Positions 60,474-64,000 of a stretch of DNA of 64,000 nucleotides are shown in pieces. How positions within the stretch are numbered: the stretch's first letter is position 1; each line of letters starts with the position of its first letter. This stretch comes from Dactylorhiza incarnata (taxonomy: Eukaryota > Streptophyta > Magnoliopsida > Asparagales > Orchidaceae). A program made the position numbers and the translations under genes. The stretch lies in the NCBI GenBank assembly GCA_033032865.1, contig JAWHQI010000024.1, positions 434,001-498,000 of the forward strand, in the 5' to 3' direction. Below the pieces are notes generated by a model. It saw only the letters and a program-made list of their open reading frames with translations, had not been told where the DNA came from and made no database searches.

Positions 60474-63007
60474 TGAAAGATATCAACTAAACTCATCCTG
60501 TCACACAATCTAGATAAATTAAGTGAGTTAAATCTCTTAGTGAGACAATTAACCACTTGCTCTTTAGTAACTACATGTCTCTGCTCCAGTACACCACTAT
60601 CCAACTTTTCCTTGATGAAAAACCTATCAATCTACACATGCTTGGTTTTGTCATGTTGAACGGGGTTGTTTGCAATGCTAATAGCTGACTTGTTGTCACA
60701 CCACAATGCCATATGCCCCCTTGCTCTATCTTGAGCTCTGTCAGCAGGACTTTCAACCATAACATCTCTCCTACATCTAAGGCCATGGCCCTGTACTCTG
60801 CCTTAGCTGTGTATCTCGCAACTACAGTCCGCTCCTTGCTCTTCCAGGAAACCAAATTGCCCATACAAACATGCAATATCTGGACGTGGACCTCCTGTCA
60901 TCGGCGCAACTAACCCAGTCTAAACCGCAATAGCCCTCGACGTTCAAATACCCATTCTTCCGGAAGATCAACCTCTTCTCGGGTGCACTCTTCAAGTACC
61001 TTATAATCTAATACACAACCTCCATGTGACTCTCCATAGGGTCATGCATATATCCGGCCTCCACACTCCCAACAAAAGATATGTCGGGACGAGTGTTGCT
61101 CAGATAGATCAAGTGACCTACCAACCTCTAGTACGTCTCTATATCTATTGGCTCTCTTGCCTCATCACTGAGCTTGGACTTCTGATCAAGATCAACTGCA
61201 TGCCTGCACCCCCGACATATTTGTCTATGTCAGCAGATCTAGCACATATTTTCTTTGAGATAGAACAATCCCCCACTGTACCACGAGTATCTCAATCCCA
61301 AGGAAATACATTAGATGTCGCAAGTCCTTTACCTCAAACGTCTTGACCAATCTCGTCTTCAACTGAGCAATTTCACTCTCATCATTATCATTAATAATCA
61401 TATCATCAACATACACAACAAGCATTGCAGTGCGAACTCCACATTGCCTAAAGAACACTATATGATCAGCATTGGTCTGCCGATACCCCATGCCTTCCAT
61501 GGCTCTCCTAAACCTCTTGAGTCTACACACTTTACTAGCCGTTTGTTTCGTGCAAAACCCGGTGGGACCTCCATGTACACCTCCCCCAACAAATCACCAT
61601 GAAGAAATACATTCTTCATGTCGAGCTGGTGTAGTTTTCATCCCCCATTCACTGCCAAGGATACCGGTGTCCGCACTGTGCTCATCTTCGCCACGAGTGC
61701 AAATGTCTCTTCATAGTTGATGCCATAAGTCTAACTGTACCCCTTTCCTACCAATCGGGCCTTGTAGCGCTCAATCCGACCTTTTGGGTTTTGTTTCATA
61801 GGGCCCACTTGCATCTAACTGTCTTCTTGTCTGGTGGTAGTGACACAAGCTCCCAAGTTTTGTTCTTTCCCAGAGCCCCAAATTCCTCTAGCATTGCAAC
61901 TGTTCACTTTGGATCCTCCTTAGCAACCTGTTAACACTTAAGAATAGTGACAATGTCCAAAGATGCAATGAATGCTCCATGTACATGTGATATGTGAGAG
62001 TAGGAAACAAGCTGAGCAATATCATGAGAGAAGCCATATCGATTAGGTGAGACTCCCACATTGCTGCAGGGAAGACCTCCTTACCGGTAGGGGAATGTGA
62101 GTAGAGAGGAATCATATCACCTGCGTATTTTGAGTTTGAGGTGGATGATGTAGGTGTCTCAGGAGTCGGAGTAGGCAGGGGCAAGGGACTTGGCACAAGT
62201 AGCGTTGTAGGCATTGTTGGCACGGTTCCCTCATTTTGCTTTCTTCTCCTCATATACACTTTCAGCTGCCCCTCATCCTATGGTCCACCATTCTTGAAAT
62301 TCATTACCCTCATGCACCGACACCATAACTGACTCTACACTTGACACAAAAGGGCAAGAGATACTCACTATCCCCCTCTCAACACTATTGTTATCCTCCT
62401 CTCGCCTCATACTGATGTGACGAGCGGGCCCCCCAAAGGGCGAGTCAACCTGAGAGTAGTATGAATCAAACTCTCTACATGTGACATATATACTAATGAA
62501 CAGCCTTCTCTTCGCTCGAATACCCAACCAAAACACACTTCACAGCCCATTGGATCCAGCTTTCCCACATTTGGTCTAGTATCATGCACGAAGCACACAC
62601 AACCAAAAGTTTTGAGAGGAAGCATATCTCCCTTCTTACCTCTCAACATCTCACTCGGAGACTTTCAAACTAATACTTGTGAGGGCATCTTATTGATCAA
62701 AACGATCGTTGTCAGGACTGCTTGCCCCCACAGGTACTTTGGTACCTTCATCGAAATCACCATACTCCGGGTCACCTCAAGAAGATGTTTATTCTTCTCT
62801 TTCAGCGGCCCCATTCTGCTCTTGTGTGTATAGACACGTGGTTTGATGTTGTATTCCCTGGGATGATAAACACTCCCCAAACGTCCTGTTGGTGTACTGT
62901 CTCATTGTCAGACCTCAACATTTTCACAACTGCACCGTATTGAGTCTGAACTCTTTTGTGAAATATTTAAAGCAAGCAAACACATCACTTTTTTTCACCA
63001 AATAAAG
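60474..63007 (-). pseudogene. Copia integrase end, RT and RNase H
   Basis: 62880-62665 holds MGPLKEKNKHLLEVTRSM and INKMPSQVL (end of the integrase core). 62649-62407 gives LKTFGCVCFVHDTRP. RT at 61530-61225 has VVYVDDMIINDNDESEI and LMYFLGIEI. RNase H at 60876-60571 has LVSWKSKERTVVARYTAKAE. The reading ends near 60474 before the G-rich tract. Confidence 0.82.
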
Positions 63008-63990
63008 TCATGCCACACGAGAAAAGTAATCATTGAAAGACACAAAATATTGAAATTCATTCATAGTAGTTGTGGGACAAGGTCCCCATACATCTGAGTG
63101 CACCAAGTCTGAAGCAGAAGAACTCCTACTACCAGAACTAGAATAAGAGCTCCTGGTATGTTGTTCCAGCTCACATGCATCACACACCGGTTTTGTTATA
63201 TTAGCCTTTTCAAACAAAGATGGATACAACCTATTTAAGATAGTAAAAAAAGATGACCCAAGCTTCGATGATGAAACAACAACTAGTCCTCCACACTCCT
63301 CCCGCACCCTCAACAATGGATGAAAGAGCTGAGTCCATATTCTTCCTATCCAGGTACCATAATCCACTACGTCATGTGTCAGTCCCAAGTCTTGTGTCGG
63401 TCTCTTTCTCCTGGAAGATCACATTTGGAATATCAAACAAAACAACCACACATTTTAGTTGGGATATAATGATATTAACGGATAAGAGATTCACAGGAAA
63501 GGAATATGCAAAACATTGGATAGAGTCAAAGTGTTGGTACATTGCGCAGTACCCTTACCAACTGCTTCTTGGGTTGTACTATCGGCTGTCTGAATGCGCT
63601 CTTTGGGATTGCTATGTGAGTATAGGAAGAAAAATCTCTAGCATCACCAGTGACATGACGAGAAGCACCCGAATTGATTATCCAATCTGGTGATCTTATG
63701 GTGGATATAGAGGCGAGAGCAAGTGTATCACAAGTACCTGTGGCCGAGTTAGCAAAAGAGACTACGTTACCCCTAGATGAATAGGAAGTGAATGCATCAT
63801 CGACCATACCCGCCTGCTTTCTCCTTATCAGCTGAGAGTAAGCATCCAAGACTGCTTGTTCCTCCTCAGAGTGACCCACATCATCCATGCCTCTTTTTGC
63901 CTCTTCCTCTGCTACCATCAGATTTGCCCGATGCCCCCCTCTTACACCACCTCTGCGACCCCCACGACCGCGATCACGACTTCCAAACTG
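63008..63990 (-). pseudogene. Copia gag end, protease and integrase zinc domain
   Basis: 63918-63526 gives EEEQAVLDAYSQLI and the protease block WIINSGASRHVTGDARDF. The usual catalytic Asp of D-S/T-G is Asn here, so the protease would be dead. 63388-63008 gives the integrase N-terminal zinc region (PVCDACELEQHTR) and DLVHSDVWGPCP, then YFVSFNDYFSR, where the second Asp of the core is kept. Confidence 0.82.
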
Positions 63991-64000
63991 CCCCCGTCCA

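Larger units (their letters stand above)
60474..64000 (-). mobile_element. Ty1/copia element, minus strand, cut by the window end
   Basis: Reading right to left the order is a Gag end with a Gly/Arg-rich stretch (64000-63900), protease, GAG-pre-integrase, integrase, RT and RNase H, finishing at 60474. The 5' LTR and most of gag are outside the window. Stops and shifts are present in every domain. It converges tail to tail with the + strand copia element to its left. Confidence 0.85.

Overview
The window is plant nuclear DNA, most likely from a eudicot with a repeat-rich genome; the species cannot be told from the sequence. The evidence is a spliced, low-density + strand gene for an ASHH2/SDG8-type histone H3 lysine methyltransferase. 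It is buried in Ty1/copia and Ty3/gypsy LTR retrotransposons, MITEs and a Mutator-like transposase remnant. No bacterial genes, rRNA, tRNA or CRISPR arrays were seen.

Host gene. Nine coding exons with clean GT/AG borders and consistent phases run from 4379 to 37017. In order they encode an AWS domain (4379-4510), the SET domain split over five exons (4585-4701, 4959-5051, 5700-5777, 16701-16757, start of 34577-35423), the post-SET cysteine cluster, an acidic linker, and the start of the conserved C-terminal part (35504-35559, 36573-36652, 36745-36827, 36938-37017). The N-terminal exons lie left of the window. The next 3' exon was not found in the remaining 27 kb, so the gene is partial at both ends. 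Two introns inside the SET coding region are about 10.9 and 17.8 kb, and the last visible intron is at least 27 kb.

Layout. 1-4378: end of a copia-like element, a PIF/Harbinger-type MITE (1346-2339, TTA duplications) and a three-copy TRIM-like array. 6048-11370: a non-autonomous gypsy element (TSD ATTAG) in which gag is joined to the tail of integrase. 11489-15500: a decayed minus-strand copia element. 17796-18000: a second TTA-flanked MITE. 18778-26716: a long LTR-like repeat broken by a 2.3-kb non-autonomous LTR element. 27570-31294: a MULE transposase pseudogene broken by a solo LTR and a 1.57-kb tandem duplication. 31295-33621: another short non-autonomous LTR element. 37157-38690: a copia 5' end fragment.

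38694-55290 is a nest: an old LTR-like repeat holds a solo LTR (39671-40145, TSD GCCTT) and a 2.0-kb non-autonomous LTR element (41354-53890, TSD TTGCA). That element's right LTR holds a gypsy chromovirus (43026-53553, TSD CATAC/CATAT). The chromovirus reverse transcriptase is in turn interrupted by a young copia element (45645-50738, TSD CTGAA, LTRs differing at 1 of 177 positions, two in-frame stops). 55290-60310 is a decayed copia element with an internal 1.1-kb tandem duplication and a palindrome-rich MITE (59668-60112, 8-bp TSD). 60474-64000 is an opposite-strand copia element that leaves the window.

How it fits together: only the methyltransferase looks like a working host gene. Everything else is intron or flanking repeat whose relative ages can be read from the nesting. 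Three short non-autonomous LTR elements share a primer-binding-site region that resembles the 3' end of plant tRNA-Tyr, two of them closely.
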